A DNA stretch of 64,000 nucleotides, taken from positions 164,100-228,099 of the forward strand of contig NZ_AUED01000012.1 of NCBI RefSeq assembly GCF_000425805.1, written 5' to 3'. The notes beneath the pieces were generated by a model. That model had not been told where the DNA came from. It did no database searches and saw only the letters and a list, made by a program, of their open reading frames with translations. Below, one piece after another: positions 8,979 to 17,710 of this stretch. How positions within the stretch are numbered: the first letter of the stretch is position 1; each line of letters starts with the position of its first letter. The stretch comes from Pseudomonas vranovensis DSM 16006. Lineage in GTDB: Bacteria; Pseudomonadota; Gammaproteobacteria; Pseudomonadales; Pseudomonadaceae. A program made the position numbers and the translations under genes.

Positions 8979-9570
8979 AGTCGCGGCGCTCCGTGTCGCT
9001 CAATTGGCTGGCGCTGCTGCTCGAGGGCAAGCGCAGCACGGTGCTGTCGCCCTGGGTTTCGAGCATCTGGATGCGCTCGACAAATTGGCCGCCGTCGATG
9101 TCGATCTGTTTGAACACCTGCTTGAGCAGCATCGAACGCGGTGTCAGGCGCAGTTGCCAGTGTTGCGCATCACCTTGCAGGCTGAGCTCGAAGTCGCGCT
9201 GCAGGCCGCTGCTGTCGCCTTGCAGCACGGCGAAGAACAAACGGTTCTGCTCGGCACCGGCGCTCTTGTTCGGCAGCGTCTGCCAGCCCTGCGGATCACG
9301 GCGTGAGATGCCCTTAGCATCGAGGCGGTAGTCCTGCTTCAGCGGCGTTTGCAGCAGCCAGAGCAACCCATGGTCGCGGGCCAGCACGAACTGGCCCTTG
9401 CTCACCAATGGCTGGGGCAGGGCGCGCAGGTGTTTTTCCTGGATGAACGGGCCCTTGACCACTGGCGGCTCACCGAGCTGCCTGCTCAGCTCATCCAGGC
9501 CAAAGGCCTGGGCCAGGCCATAGGCAAGCATGAGGGTGGCGGCCAGCAAACTGCGCAGCAGTGCCTTCAT
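8968..9570 (-). CDS. apeL: ApeL-type LolA-like outer-membrane lipoprotein carrier (200 aa)
   Basis: Begins MKALLRSLLAATLMLAYGLAQAFG, a cleavable signal peptide, then a domain of about 175 residues with LolA-like features (GPFIQEKHLRALPQPLVSKGQFVLARDHGLLW). That fold is an open beta-barrel that shields lipids in the periplasm. ATG 9570 overlaps the thioesterase stop as ATGA and sets the start. With the MMPL exporter and the lipoprotein downstream it forms a probable export module for the lipid-bound pigment. Confidence 0.85.
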   Translation of the reverse strand: MKALLRSLLAATLMLAYGLAQAFGLDELSRQLGEPPVVKGPFIQEKHLRALPQPLVSKGQFVLARDHGLLWLLQTPLKQDYRLDAKGISRRDPQGWQTLPNKSAGAEQNRLFFAVLQGDSSGLQRDFELSLQGDAQHWQLRLTPRSMLLKQVFKQIDIDGGQFVERIQMLETQGDSTVLRLPSSSSASQLSDTERRDFAE

Positions 9571-9992
9571 GCGAGCACCCTGGCCACGGCGTCGAGCATT
9601 GCCTGGGGCGAAGCCAGCTGCATTTCGCCGCTGGCGATCTCTACCGCCACTTGCACGGAGCTGGCGCGGGTCATGCGCTCGCCGGTGACGGCGTCGCTGA
9701 TCAGGTAGTTGATCTTCAGGCGGTTCTCCCATTCCACCAGGCTGGCGCGTACGGTCAGGCGCTGGCCGAAAATGGCACCGCGCACGTAGCGCAGCTGCAG
9801 GTCGATCACCGGCCACGCGTAGCCTGAATCGCGCATCTGCAGGTAGTTATGGTCGAGCCGGTCGAGCAGCGCGCAGCGCGCCACTTCCAGGTATTTGACG
9901 TAGTGGCCGTGCCAGACCACCTGCATGCTGTCGACATCAAAAAACGGCACCTGCACTTCGCTGTCGACGTGCAGCACTCCCTTACTGCGCAT
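9567..9992 (-). CDS. apeK: ApeK-type 4HBT thioesterase (141 aa)
   Basis: A small hotdog thioesterase. The motif VPFFDVDSMQVVWHGHYVKYLE matches the 4-hydroxybenzoyl-CoA thioesterase family, with D17 as the likely catalytic acid. ATG 9992 is chosen (MRSKGVLHVD); it overlaps the end of the ammonia-lyase gene by 11 bp. In the pathway it could release the finished chain or edit stalled intermediates from the ACPs. Only the family assignment is seen directly. Confidence 0.83.
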   Translation of the reverse strand: MRSKGVLHVDSEVQVPFFDVDSMQVVWHGHYVKYLEVARCALLDRLDHNYLQMRDSGYAWPVIDLQLRYVRGAIFGQRLTVRASLVEWENRLKINYLISDAVTGERMTRASSVQVAVEIASGEMQLASPQAMLDAVARVLA

Positions 9993-11529
9993 GCAGCCTC
10001 CAGTGTTGTTCGGCAATTCGGTTCAGGCACAGGCGCAGGTCGCCGTCCAGGGCACGGTCTTCGATGACCGGGGCGAAGTCGGCCAGCAGTTCGTGGTGCA
10101 TGGCAGCCAGGGCCGGCGGCAGGTCGCGGGCATTAACTTCGCGGCTGCGCAGCCACACGCCTTGATGGGCCGCCAGCAGGGTTGCGGCGGCCACCTGTTC
10201 GGTCAGTTCCAGTACCCGCAACGCGTCGCGGGCGGCGATGGTGCCCATGCTGACTTTGTCCTGGTTGTGGCACTCGGTGGAGCGCGAGAACACGCTGGCT
10301 GGCATCGTCTGCTTGAGGGCTTCGGCGGTCCAGGCGCTGGCGCCGATCTGCACGGCCTTGAAACCATGGTTGAGCATCGCTCGCTCGGCGCTGGCGCCCG
10401 ACAGGTTGCTGGGCAGGCCATGGTTGTAGCGCACATCCACCAGCAAGGCGAACTGGCGGTCGAGCAGGTCGGCGACGTTGGCCACCAGGTTCTTCAGGCT
10501 GTCCATGGCAAAGGCAATGTGCCCGCCATAGAAGTGCCCGCCGTGCAGTACACGTTCGGCGTCGGCGTCGATGATCGGGTTGTCGTTGGCGCTGTTGAGT
10601 TCGGTCTCGATGAAGCCGCGCAACCAGCCCAGGCTGTCGGCCAGCACGCCTAGCACATGAGGTGCGCAGCGTAGCGAATAGCGGTCCTGCAGGCGGTGCA
10701 GGGGCGCGGTGGGGGCGTCGATGGCCAGGTCCCGGCGTAGCCAGGCGGCGACCTGCATCTGCCCGGGGTGCGGCTTGGCGGCGAACAGGCGCTCGTCGAA
10801 GTGTTCCGGGTTGCCTTGGAGGGCGACCACGTTCAATGCAGTGATGCGGGTGGCCAGCTTGAGCAGGTAGTCGGCGCGGGCGTAGGCCAGGCAGGCAAGG
10901 CCGGTCATCACGGCGGTGCCGTTCATCAGCGCCAGGGCTTCCTTGGGGCGCAGCACCAGGGGCGTCCAGCCCAGTTCACGGTGAACGTCGGCGGCGTTGC
11001 GGCGTTCGCCGTTGTACATGACCTCACGTTCGCCCGATAGGGTGGCAGCGACGTAGGACAGCGGCGTCAGGTCGCCACTGGCACCCACCGAGCCTTCTTC
11101 CGGGATCATTGGCAGGATGTCGTGGGCGAGGAATGCCTGCAGGCGCTCCAGCAGTTCCACCCGCACCCCCGATACCCCCTGGCACAGCGACTGCAGCCGC
11201 GCCGCCAGCACTGCACGGGTCGAAGGCGCATCCAGCATCCGGCCCAGGCCGCAGCCATGGAAGGTGTACAAGTGCCGGGGCAGGGCCTCGACATGTTCCA
11301 GGGGTACTGCCACCACGCACGAGTCGCCGTAGCCGGTGGTCACGCCGTAGATCACCCCTTCCTGGTTCAGCAAGGTGTCGAGAAACTGCGCGCCACGGGC
11401 GATGCGGGCACGGTAGGGGGCGTCGTCCTGCAGGCGGCTCGCGGCCTGGTGATGGGCCAGGGCCAGAACGTCTTCAATCGCAAGCGGCGACTCGCCGAAG
11501 GTGACAGGCTCATGCACGGGCATCGTCAT
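9982..11529 (-). CDS. HAL/PAL/TAL-family aromatic amino acid ammonia-lyase (515 aa)
   Basis: Carries the A-S-G triad at 150-152 (SVGASGDLTPLSY) that cyclises to the MIO cofactor, and the catalytic tyrosine loop YGVTTGYG at 61-68. The length of 515 fits bacterial HAL/TAL. The residue pair that sorts substrates, aligned at F90-H91 (LYTFHGCGLG), is neither the Ser-His of histidine lyases nor the His-Leu of tyrosine lyases. Sitting inside the aryl polyene operon, it may supply the aryl starter acid by deaminating tyrosine or phenylalanine, but the substrate is not settled. It is unlikely to be the catabolic hutH, since the hut locus starts near 59 kb. Confidence 0.85.
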   Translation of the reverse strand: MTMPVHEPVTFGESPLAIEDVLALAHHQAASRLQDDAPYRARIARGAQFLDTLLNQEGVIYGVTTGYGDSCVVAVPLEHVEALPRHLYTFHGCGLGRMLDAPSTRAVLAARLQSLCQGVSGVRVELLERLQAFLAHDILPMIPEEGSVGASGDLTPLSYVAATLSGEREVMYNGERRNAADVHRELGWTPLVLRPKEALALMNGTAVMTGLACLAYARADYLLKLATRITALNVVALQGNPEHFDERLFAAKPHPGQMQVAAWLRRDLAIDAPTAPLHRLQDRYSLRCAPHVLGVLADSLGWLRGFIETELNSANDNPIIDADAERVLHGGHFYGGHIAFAMDSLKNLVANVADLLDRQFALLVDVRYNHGLPSNLSGASAERAMLNHGFKAVQIGASAWTAEALKQTMPASVFSRSTECHNQDKVSMGTIAARDALRVLELTEQVAAATLLAAHQGVWLRSREVNARDLPPALAAMHHELLADFAPVIEDRALDGDLRLCLNRIAEQHWRLHAQ

Positions 11530-12448
11530 CGGTCTTCCAGAAAGGGTAGAAATTGAACCATTGCTGCGGTGCCTGCAGGCAATAATGCCCCAGGCGTTCG
11601 GCGTAGCGCCCGGCCCACTCGACGATCACCTGGTCGCGTTGGCCACGGCGCCATTCGATGGCGGTGGCGAAAGGTTCGAGCATCACCTGATAGCGCCCTT
11701 GCTGCTTGAGGCAGAACAACAGGTTGAGCGGGCACTTGAGCAGCCCGGCCAACAACCAGGGGCCCTGGGGAAACGCCGCCGGATGGCCGAGAAAGTCTAC
11801 CTCGACGGTACGCGCGCCGTGCAGCGGCACGCGATCACCGGCAATCGCCAGCCACTCGCCGCGCTCCAGGCGCTCGCTCAGTTGCAGCATGATCGCCGGG
11901 TCCAGCTCGCTGACCTGGATCAGGCGCAAGTGCGTGGCCCCGGCTTCGCCGAGCAGGCGATTGAAGCGTTCGGCATGCTTGGTGTGGACCAGCACATTCA
12001 TGGTCACCTGTTCACCCAGTTCGGCCAGGGCGCGACAGACTTCCAGGTTGCCCAGGTGGGCACCGACCAGCATCTGACCGCGCGCGCCGCGCAATTGCTG
12101 GCGCAGCTGGGCCGGGTCGATGATTTCGATCTGCTCCAGGCGCAGCTTGCCGTTCCACACGTCGAGCTTGTCGAGCAGGGCATCGGCAAATGCCATGAAC
12201 TGGCCAAACACCCGCCAGTGGCTGGGTCGCAAGGCAGGGCGGCTGCTCCAATCGGCCAGGCGCTGCTGGTATTGCCAGGCGCTGCGCCGGGCTTGTCGGC
12301 CAAACAAAAAGAAGTACAGCACCACGCCGTAAAGGATCGGGCTGAGCAGGCGCCTGCCAAGTACCCGGGTGCCCAGGGCGGTCAGTTTCATCAGCCAGAA
12401 ACTGCCCCGCTCCTGTTGCTCGGCCCAGTGTTGTTCGCTGCGGCTCAT
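11510..12448 (-). CDS. ApeJ-like LpxL-type acyltransferase (312 aa)
   Basis: A lipid A acyltransferase-like (HtrB/LpxL superfamily) protein. The HX4E catalytic motif is visible in LVGAHLGNLEVCRALAELG, and an N-terminal hydrophobic helix (LLSPILYGVVLYFFLFG) suggests inner-membrane attachment. ATG 12448 is chosen because it overlaps the glycosyltransferase stop as ATGA. The stop overlaps the ammonia-lyase start by 20 bp. In other APE clusters I recall a fused glycosyltransferase/acyltransferase (ApeJ) at this position; here the two activities are separate genes. It probably joins the polyene or a fatty acid to the glycolipid anchor. Confidence 0.82.
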   Translation of the reverse strand: MSRSEQHWAEQQERGSFWLMKLTALGTRVLGRRLLSPILYGVVLYFFLFGRQARRSAWQYQQRLADWSSRPALRPSHWRVFGQFMAFADALLDKLDVWNGKLRLEQIEIIDPAQLRQQLRGARGQMLVGAHLGNLEVCRALAELGEQVTMNVLVHTKHAERFNRLLGEAGATHLRLIQVSELDPAIMLQLSERLERGEWLAIAGDRVPLHGARTVEVDFLGHPAAFPQGPWLLAGLLKCPLNLLFCLKQQGRYQVMLEPFATAIEWRRGQRDQVIVEWAGRYAERLGHYCLQAPQQWFNFYPFWKTDDDARA

Positions 12449-13179
12449 GCCTGCCACCGCCGCCAGAGAATTACCGGGGCACGCAGCAACATGCCGAAGA
12501 ACAGCTTGGCGTGCATCCGGGAAATCAGCGCGTTGTCGTGAACCAGGCGGAAGTGCGACAGGCCGTCGGCCGGGTAATGGACCCGGGTCGGCAGCCAGTG
12601 CATGGGCTGGTTGCGCCAGGCCAGGCGCACGAGAATCTCCGTGTCGAAGTCCATGCGCTTGCCCAGCTTCACCGAATTGATCAAGGCCAAGGTGGGCATC
12701 AGCGGGTAGACGCGAAAACCACACATCGAGTCGCGGATCTGCAGGGACAGGGTGTTGATCCATACCCACACATGGGTGAGGTAGCGGGCATACAGGCGAC
12801 CCTTGGGCACACTGGCATCGAACTGTGGATAACCGCAGATCAGCGCCTGCGGGTGTACCTCGGACTGTTCGAGAAAACGGCGGACATCGCTCAGGTCGTG
12901 CTGGCCGTCGGCATCTACCTGCAGTGCATGGCTAAAGCCCAGGTGCGCGGCCTCGCGCAGGCCGACCATGACCGCGCCCCCCTTGCCCTGGTTGACCGCA
13001 AGCGACACCAGGTGAACCTGCTGGTGGTCGGCCAGTTGGCGCAGTACCGTGGCACAGGCCGGGCTGCTGGCGTCGTCCACCAGCACGCAGGGCAATCCGC
13101 CAGCCAGCAGCTCGGCGACCACTGCCGGTACGGCGCGCTCATGGTTGTAGACCGGGATCACCGCACAGGGCTTATGCAC
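12445..13179 (-). CDS. Family 2 glycosyltransferase (244 aa), GTG start
   Basis: A GT-A fold, DPM1-like glycosyltransferase. It has CAVIPVYNHE at the N-terminus, VLVDDASS, and the metal-binding DADGQHD in LQVDADGQHDLSDV. No multi-helix membrane domain is attached. GTG 13179 is chosen because the family's N-terminal strand begins right after it; it overlaps the ligase gene by 8 bp. It probably adds a sugar to the lipid anchor of the aryl polyene, working with the acyltransferase encoded immediately downstream. The donor and acceptor are unknown. Confidence 0.83.
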   Translation of the reverse strand: MHKPCAVIPVYNHERAVPAVVAELLAGGLPCVLVDDASSPACATVLRQLADHQQVHLVSLAVNQGKGGAVMVGLREAAHLGFSHALQVDADGQHDLSDVRRFLEQSEVHPQALICGYPQFDASVPKGRLYARYLTHVWVWINTLSLQIRDSMCGFRVYPLMPTLALINSVKLGKRMDFDTEILVRLAWRNQPMHWLPTRVHYPADGLSHFRLVHDNALISRMHAKLFFGMLLRAPVILWRRWQA

Positions 13180-14845
13180 CGATGGCCTCCAGCACGATGC
13201 GGCCGCTGGAGCAGGTTTCACCCGCAGCACTGTAGGTGAAGTAGAGCTTGCCGCGCTCGCTGTCGAAGCGCAGTTGCAGCTCCAGCAGGTCGCCTGGGCG
13301 CACCACGCGCTGGAACTTGATCACTTCCATGCCGACAAAGCGCCGAGGACAGTCCAGCAGCGCCTGGCCCAGTTCGATGGCCCAGTCGACCTGCACCACG
13401 CCAGGCAGCACCGGCGTCTGCGGGAAGTGCCCGCTGAAGTAGGCAAGGTCGGCCGACACGGCAAGTTGCAGGTGCAGTTCGTGGCCTTGCTGCGTCTGGC
13501 TGACGACCTCGGGGCCGGTCGTGCGCGGTGCGTGCAGCAGCGTTTCGACGTCAGCCTGGGGCAGTTTGCCCTGGCTGTTGAACGGCAATTGACGCAGCAG
13601 GCGCCAGCGTCGCGGCAGGGCGAGGGCTTCGCAGTGCTGGCTCAGGTGCGTGCGCAAACCTTCGGTGATGGCGCGTCGGCCCTGGTTGCGCAGAGCGTGC
13701 AGGCCGGCCGCACTGAGCACCAGCAAGGCGCCCAGCGAGGCGCGGGCTTCCTGGACCACGGCCAGCCGTGTGTCTTCGACCCAAGGGTGTTCCAGCAGGG
13801 CTTTTTCCAGCATCGGCAACGAGATGCGCTTTTCTTCCAGTTTGACGATGCGGTCCAGTCGCCCGAGCAGGCGAAAGCGTCCATCGGCGGCGAACTCGAC
13901 GGCATCGGCGCTTTGCTCGACGTGCCCTGCGGGCAGGTAGGGCGACGCGATACGCAGTGCTCCTTCGGCGTTCTGGCCCAGGTGTACACCGGCGAACGGC
14001 TGCCACAGGCTGTCGCCCTGGCGCCAGGCGATGCCGCCGGTCTCGGAACTGCCAAGAATTTCGGTGGGCCATTGCCCCAGGCGTTGCTGCAAGGCGCGTG
14101 CGGCCCCGGCAGGCAACTCGCCCCCGGAGGAGAACACCCGGCGCACCTGGCTCAGGGCAGGCCAGTCGAGGTTGTCACTCATGCGTTTGAGCAGGGCGGG
14201 GCTCGCGACCCAGGCGAAGGCCGGGTGCTGGCGGCTGGCGCGCTGCAGGTCTTCGGGGAAGGGCAGTTGGCGACGCAGGAACGGCCGGCCTGCGCACAGA
14301 GGCCAGAGCACGCGAAACAGCAAGCCGTAGATGTGCTGGGCGGCGACACTGCCGATGATGCAGGCCGTGCCCAGCTCGGCGCCCCAGCAGTGTTCCAGGG
14401 CCAACACTTCGTTGGCCAGTTGGCGCAGGGTCTTGTCGATGCGCTTGGGTTCGCCACTGGAACCGGAGGTACACAGGCTCAGGCGGCAGGTATCGAGGTC
14501 GAGGTCGGCGGCGGCCAGGGGCGCTTGGTACAAGGTTTCAAGTGCGTGGTCCTGTTCGCTGACCCACAGATCGACAGCGTCGTGCCAGCGCAGGCGGGTC
14601 TGGGGCTGCAAGTCGGCGGGCAGGAGCACCTGTACACCGGCGCGCCAGGCCCCCAGCAGAGTAATGGCGAGATCCGCGGCATCCTCCAGGTGTACGGCAA
14701 CGCTGCGAACGCCACGGCGTTCCAGGCCCGCAGCCAGTTGCAGGGCTTTGGCACAAAGCTCGGCATGGTCCAGCGCCGGATCCAGAGTGACCGGACGCGG
14801 CGCAGGTGCCGGGTGCAGGAGTTGCTCAAGGTTAAGCCAGCTCAT
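13172..14845 (-). CDS. ApeH-ApeI fusion: acyl-AMP ligase plus hotdog dehydratase (557 aa)
   Basis: Residues 1-440 form an adenylating ligase: P-loop TSGSSGEPK at 126-134, GSSETGG at 265-271, the R/D segment [13 protein letters not shown] near 328-340, and the catalytic lysine in NSQGKLP (K427). Residues 450-557 form a separate hotdog domain with a FabZ-like [12 protein letters not shown] near 471-482 (H473). The ligase part would load the aryl acid onto an ACP (ApeH role) and the C-terminal part would act as the second dehydratase (ApeI role). These are, to my knowledge, separate genes in enterobacterial APE clusters. The stop overlaps the glycosyltransferase start. Confidence 0.87.
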   Translation of the reverse strand: MSWLNLEQLLHPAPAPRPVTLDPALDHAELCAKALQLAAGLERRGVRSVAVHLEDAADLAITLLGAWRAGVQVLLPADLQPQTRLRWHDAVDLWVSEQDHALETLYQAPLAAADLDLDTCRLSLCTSGSSGEPKRIDKTLRQLANEVLALEHCWGAELGTACIIGSVAAQHIYGLLFRVLWPLCAGRPFLRRQLPFPEDLQRASRQHPAFAWVASPALLKRMSDNLDWPALSQVRRVFSSGGELPAGAARALQQRLGQWPTEILGSSETGGIAWRQGDSLWQPFAGVHLGQNAEGALRIASPYLPAGHVEQSADAVEFAADGRFRLLGRLDRIVKLEEKRISLPMLEKALLEHPWVEDTRLAVVQEARASLGALLVLSAAGLHALRNQGRRAITEGLRTHLSQHCEALALPRRWRLLRQLPFNSQGKLPQADVETLLHAPRTTGPEVVSQTQQGHELHLQLAVSADLAYFSGHFPQTPVLPGVVQVDWAIELGQALLDCPRRFVGMEVIKFQRVVRPGDLLELQLRFDSERGKLYFTYSAAGETCSSGRIVLEAIGA

Positions 14846-15387
14846 GAGCGTCCTCGCACGCGTTGTCGTATCAGCCGTTCAATGGCGAATAGCAGGCCCA
14901 TCAAACCGTAGGCGATCAGGCCGTTGTACAGGGTCCACCAGCTCAGGGGCGCCCACAGGGTCAGTGCCGTGGCGACCAGGCCGTTGGCCAGGAAGAACAC
15001 GCACCAGGCCTGAGTGACCTGGCGCGTATAGCGGATTGCCGCTTGGGGCAGTTGCGGCTCGCGCAGCCGCGCCAGACGCTCGACTACTGGCGGGCCGAAC
15101 TTCAGGCTCAGGCCGAACAAGCCGAGCAGGCAGGCATTGATCAGCACCGGGTACCAGCGCAGCAGCGCCGGGTTGTCGAGCAGTGCCAGCACGGCACAAA
15201 AACCGATGGCCACCGCTGCCATCCAGTGGCTGCCGGCGCGGCGCGGTTCGCTCAGGGCGCGGGCCAGCCACAGCCCTGCCAGCAGCAGGCCGAATTGCCA
15301 GGGGGCAAAATGGGCCATGCCGAAATACACCGCAAAGGGGTACAGCAGACCGGCCACGACCAGGCCGAGGCCGACCAGGCGCTTCAT
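14842..15387 (-). CDS. apeG: ApeG-type integral membrane protein (181 aa)
   Basis: A small hydrophobic protein with about five to six helices (LVGLGLVVAGLLYPFAVYFG, FGLLLAGLWLARAL, MAAVAIGFCAVLALL, VLINACLLGLFGLSL, and two more at the C-terminus). It resembles the COG4648-type membrane proteins found next to the ACPs in aryl polyene clusters. Its activity is not known. Start and stop overlap the flanking genes by 4 bp (ATGA), so it is a firm member of the operon. Confidence 0.78.
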   Translation of the reverse strand: MKRLVGLGLVVAGLLYPFAVYFGMAHFAPWQFGLLLAGLWLARALSEPRRAGSHWMAAVAIGFCAVLALLDNPALLRWYPVLINACLLGLFGLSLKFGPPVVERLARLREPQLPQAAIRYTRQVTQAWCVFFLANGLVATALTLWAPLSWWTLYNGLIAYGLMGLLFAIERLIRQRVRGRS

Positions 15388-15638
15388 GCCGCCGGGCTGA
15401 CCAGGCGGTACACCGCCTCGACCACGTCATTGACGGTACGCACGGCCTTGAAGTCTTCAGCGGTGATTTTCTTGCCGGTCTGGCGTTTGATGTGATCGAG
15501 CAGGTCGACCGCATCGATGCTGTCGATTTCCAGGTCCTTGTACAGGTTCGAGTCCAGGCTGATGCGCTCGGGCTCCAGTTCGAACAATTCGACCAGGGCA
15601 TCGCGCAGGGTATTGAAGATGTCTTCGCGGGTTTGCAT
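15384..15638 (-). CDS. apeF: ApeF-type acyl carrier protein (84 aa)
   Basis: An acidic four-helix carrier protein with the phosphopantetheine attachment serine S40 in DLEIDSIDAVDL. The length of 84 is typical. It is the second of two adjacent ACP genes, separated from the first by 9 bp. One ACP may carry the aryl starter and the other the malonyl or growing chain, but which does what cannot be told from the sequence. Confidence 0.9.
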   Translation of the reverse strand: MQTREDIFNTLRDALVELFELEPERISLDSNLYKDLEIDSIDAVDLLDHIKRQTGKKITAEDFKAVRTVNDVVEAVYRLVSPAA

Positions 15639-15647
15639 GGTGCTGTC

Positions 15648-15920
15648 TCAGGCGGCCTGTTTGGCAGTGACGAAAGCGGCGAGGCTGGTCACGCTGGTGA
15701 AATGGTTGCGGGTGTCCTTGGCGTCGGCATCGATCTTGATGCCGTACTTTTTCTGGATGGCCAGGCCAAGTTCCAGGGCGTCCACCGAATCCAGGCCAAG
15801 GCCTTCGCCGAACAGGGGCTGATCGTCGTCGATATCCTCGGCGCTGATATCTTCCAGACCCAGTGCCTCGATGATCAGCAGCTTGATGTCACGGTTAAGG
15901 TCTTGCTGTGGAACGCTCAT
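15648..15920 (-). CDS. apeE: ApeE-type acyl carrier protein (90 aa)
   Basis: A carrier protein with the attachment serine S45 in GLGLDSVDALEL. ATG 15920 (MSVPQQDLNRD) is chosen over earlier in-frame starts because those fall inside the acyltransferase gene and add a non-ACP leader; the overlap with that gene is 26 bp. It is longer and more divergent from fatty-acid AcpP than its neighbour ApeF. It belongs to the aryl polyene synthase. Confidence 0.9.
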   Translation of the reverse strand: MSVPQQDLNRDIKLLIIEALGLEDISAEDIDDDQPLFGEGLGLDSVDALELGLAIQKKYGIKIDADAKDTRNHFTSVTSLAAFVTAKQAA

Positions 15921-16707
15921 CTGTGGCGAGCTCCTTGATGAAATACTGGTGCAGGTAATCGTTGAGTTTACGTGAGGCCTGGGGGGCAGGCCCGAGGGCT
16001 GCAAATGCCTGAGGGTCGATATCCTCGCCGATCTGCAGGCTGAAGTGCACTCGGCGCAATGGGATACGGTACCAGGCCTCGGCCTTGGTCAAGGTGGTGG
16101 GGGTGACCTTGATGGTCACCGGTGTGATGATCTTCGCACCGCGCAGGGCGATTGCGGCCGCACCGCGATGAAAGGCGGGCGTCTCGCCGGGCGGGGTGCG
16201 CGTGCCTTCGGGGAAGATGATCAACGTCTGGCCTGCGTGCAAGGCGGCGGCCGCGCTGTCGAGCATGTCCATGCTGCCGTCGTTGCTGATGTACTGTGCC
16301 GCGCGCACCGGACCGCGGGTGAACAGGTTGTGGAACAGGCTCTGCTTGACCACGCAGTTGGCCTGGCGTACCCGGCCGATCAGAAACACCACGTCGATCA
16401 GTGACGGATGATTGGCGAGGATCATCTGGCCGGGACGCCCGAGCGTGTTTGCGCCACGCACCTCATACGTCAGCACGCCGCTCACCGCCATGAAACGCAC
16501 GAAGCGCCAGAACAGCCAACTGATGGTATGCCGGGTTCGCTGGCGAAGGCGCGTGCTGTCGCCGGGCAGGCACGCCAGCAGCGGGATGACCAGCACCCGC
16601 AGGCACAGGCTGCCGACACCGAACAGACCGAAACTGAATGCGGTGGCGAACAGTCGCCAATAGTAGGCATCCCGTGGCCGGTTCAAGGCTTGCGCCGCCA
16701 GGTCCAT
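15895..16707 (-). CDS. apeD: ApeD-type PlsC-like acyltransferase (270 aa)
   Basis: A 1-acylglycerol-3-phosphate acyltransferase family protein. It shows the NHPSLID block (residues 99-105, the HX4D motif) and FPEGTR (165-170), with an N-terminal hydrophobic segment (VGSLCLRVLVIPLLACLPG) for membrane attachment. ATG 16707 (MDLAAQALNRPRD) is chosen; it overlaps the chain-length factor gene by 25 bp. It probably acylates the lipid carrier of the aryl polyene; the acceptor is unproven. Confidence 0.85.
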   Translation of the reverse strand: MDLAAQALNRPRDAYYWRLFATAFSFGLFGVGSLCLRVLVIPLLACLPGDSTRLRQRTRHTISWLFWRFVRFMAVSGVLTYEVRGANTLGRPGQMILANHPSLIDVVFLIGRVRQANCVVKQSLFHNLFTRGPVRAAQYISNDGSMDMLDSAAAALHAGQTLIIFPEGTRTPPGETPAFHRGAAAIALRGAKIITPVTIKVTPTTLTKAEAWYRIPLRRVHFSLQIGEDIDPQAFAALGPAPQASRKLNDYLHQYFIKELATDERSTARP

Positions 16708-17399
16708 GAACGGCGCTTCCCGGTATGGGTAAAAGTGACCTGGCCAGTCAGCAGGTTGCGCAGCCAGCACAGGGCGTGTGGTTCGTTGTCGGGGTGCGAG
16801 GTGGTGCTGCTCTGCTGGGCCAGGGTCCAGGTGTCACCGGGGGTCAGCAGCAGTGCCAGCGCATAGTCGAACGGCACGTCGTCGACCCAGTCGCGGTAAG
16901 CCTGGGGCGGAAGTTCTTCAACGACGATCAGCAGCACCGCCGGTGCGCCATCGTGCAACAGGCCGGCGGCTTCCAGCACGCCTTGCTCGAAACCGTCACC
17001 GGCGCCGGCAAGGGCGGTCATTTCGGCGCTGGAGTCGCGCATGATCGACCACAGGCCGATCACGGCGTTATGCACCGAGAGGCTGAACTGGGTGGGGGAG
17101 AGCGGTTGTTCCCGGGCCAGGTCGCTGAGGAGGGCGAAGGTGCGTGGGGTTTCCCCGTGTCGGCAGACGAACACCAGCGGCAGGTCCTCCAGCCCTTCGG
17201 CCAACGGCCAGCCGACGGCGAAGGCCATGCGTGCCAAGCGGCTCAGGCGTCGGCGCTGCATGGCAGGCAAAAACGACACATCCGGCGCCTGATCGGTCGG
17301 CGCTAAGGGCTGGCTTGCCTGGCTCCAGTGCTGCCAGTCGGCAGTCGTCTGCAGGCCTGGCGCCCAGGCTCGCCACTGGCTGATGTCGAATGTGATCAC
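16683..17399 (-). CDS. apeC: ApeC-type chain-length factor, short beta-ketoacyl synthase-like protein (238 aa)
   Basis: Matches the Ketoacyl-synt_2 type: a half-length, catalytically dead ketosynthase relative. Recognisable parts are the opening WRAWAPGL, the segment FLPAMQRRRLSRLARMAF, and PLSPTQFSLSVHNAVIGLWSI. No active-site cysteine block is present. In studied APE systems this protein forms a heterodimer with ApeO and shapes the chain length. It is the first gene of the 17-gene operon, so the operon promoter should lie in the 311-bp region before it. Confidence 0.83.
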   Translation of the reverse strand: MITFDISQWRAWAPGLQTTADWQHWSQASQPLAPTDQAPDVSFLPAMQRRRLSRLARMAFAVGWPLAEGLEDLPLVFVCRHGETPRTFALLSDLAREQPLSPTQFSLSVHNAVIGLWSIMRDSSAEMTALAGAGDGFEQGVLEAAGLLHDGAPAVLLIVVEELPPQAYRDWVDDVPFDYALALLLTPGDTWTLAQQSSTTSHPDNEPHALCWLRNLLTGQVTFTHTGKRRSWTWRRKP

Positions 17400-17710
17400 G
17401 ATGGTTGTTTTCCGCCCTGAGGGACTGCCTTGCCGAGGGTGCTGCAGCTGTTGAACTGGCAGGGTTTGGCGCTAAAACCGAGTGGCGCGCATTATCCCGG
17501 TGACTCCGGCGGGTAGCAAATGCTGGTTGCACATTCGCCCGCCAGTAAAAGACCTCGAAGGATCTGCTTCGTCAGACTAGCCTGTTTTTTCCCGACAGAC
17601 GGTAGCAAGCGGTTGTCGGTCGATTCCTTGGCATCTTGAGCATACGGTGCTGGTCAAGCCTGCGCCGGCACCACATACTCGGTCATTCCCTGATACACGG
17701 AGGTCATTCC
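17400..17710. other. Divergent intergenic region between the APE operon and parA-like gene
   Basis: This 311-bp gap must hold the promoter of the leftward APE operon and that of the rightward ParA gene. A GGAGGT ribosome binding site at 17699-17704 serves the ParA start. I found no convincing sigma-54 element, operator palindrome or regulator gene in it. Confidence 0.6.
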
